Source of the DNA: an uncultured Dyadobacter sp.
GTDB taxonomy: Bacteria; Bacteroidota; Bacteroidia; Cytophagales; Spirosomataceae
Direction of reading: 5' to 3'
Length of the DNA: 12,981 bases
NCBI GenBank assembly: GCA_937880795.1
Contig: CALGRQ010000060.1
Location: 1 to 12,981 of the forward strand
Below are positions 12,935-12,981 of this stretch, in pieces. Within the stretch, counting starts at the first letter, position 1. Each line of letters begins with the position of its first letter. A model generated the notes under the pieces. That model was not told the origin of the DNA. It saw only the letters and a list, made by a program, of their open reading frames with translations, and ran no database searches. The position numbers and the translations under genes were made by a program.

Positions 12935-12981
12935 CTAAGTATATAGTTTTTCGCGAATAGCCTGAGTTATCCTGCTGAGGT
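12935..12981 (-). CDS. Possible C-terminus of a gene entering from the right
   Basis: Reading the minus strand from the window edge gives an open frame ending LSRITQAIREKLYT and a TAG at 12937-12935. The residues look like an amphipathic C-terminal helix, and its position just beyond the terminator fits a convergent gene. With only 14 codons, chance cannot be excluded and no family can be named. Confidence 0.3.
   Translation of the reverse strand, partial: LSRITQAIREKLYT

Noticed and set aside
1..12981. CRISPR arrays, tRNA or rRNA genes, insertion sequences, phage genes
   Set aside because: I found no regularly spaced repeats, cloverleaf sequences, transposase motifs or phage protein motifs.

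Overview
The window reads as chromosomal DNA from a member of the Bacteroidota, probably Cytophagales-, Sphingobacteriales- or Chitinophagales-like; I would not go below phylum with confidence. The reasons are a GldB lipoprotein, two DUF6089-type outer-membrane barrels, DUF2911, lipoboxes close to a SusD/Gld style, almost no Shine-Dalgarno sequences, and several TAnnTTTG motifs (the Bacteroidota -7 element) in front of genes. I see no tRNA, rRNA, CRISPR array, insertion sequence or prophage gene. Most of the window is core-genome-like, with a few unusual modules.

Layout. 1-179: C-terminus of a TlpA-like thioredoxin protein, ending at a bidirectional hairpin (205-235). 241-1113 (-): an SDR/YeeZ-like epimerase, divergent from gldB (1129-2133, +) with only 15 bases between the start codons. 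2236-3321 (+): nuoH, the membrane subunit of complex I that contacts quinone, alone and without any other nuo gene beside it. 3329-5756 (-): a three-gene unit, read from the right as ABC ATPase, FtsX/MacB-type permease with a histidine-rich extracytoplasmic loop, and a small exported CxxC protein. This unit looks like a metal-linked ABC system. 5757-5999: a divergent control region with a strong 24-bp interrupted dyad.

6000-9230 (+): an apparent four-gene operon with gaps of 13, 6 and 20 bases: two paralogous DUF6089 outer-membrane barrels, a membrane-anchored DUF2911 protein, and a trypsin-like protease with an intact catalytic triad but no signal peptide. 9241-9936 (-): a YjjG-like HAD phosphatase, convergent with the protease. 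9937-10316: a 380-base divergent intergenic region with a 12-bp palindrome placed on a candidate -33 element. 10317-11136: an ECF-type sigma factor translationally overlapped by an 82-residue acidic protein that may be its partner, closed by a strong terminator and two further hairpins. 11260-11910: endonuclease III (nth). 12009-12878: a lipoprotein with two FKBP-type domains, followed by a textbook terminator. The last 47 bases may hold the end of a minus-strand gene.

The best candidates for something under-described are the His-rich ABC/CxxC unit with its divergent operator, the sigma factor plus overlapping small protein, and the signal-less serine protease in an envelope-protein operon.
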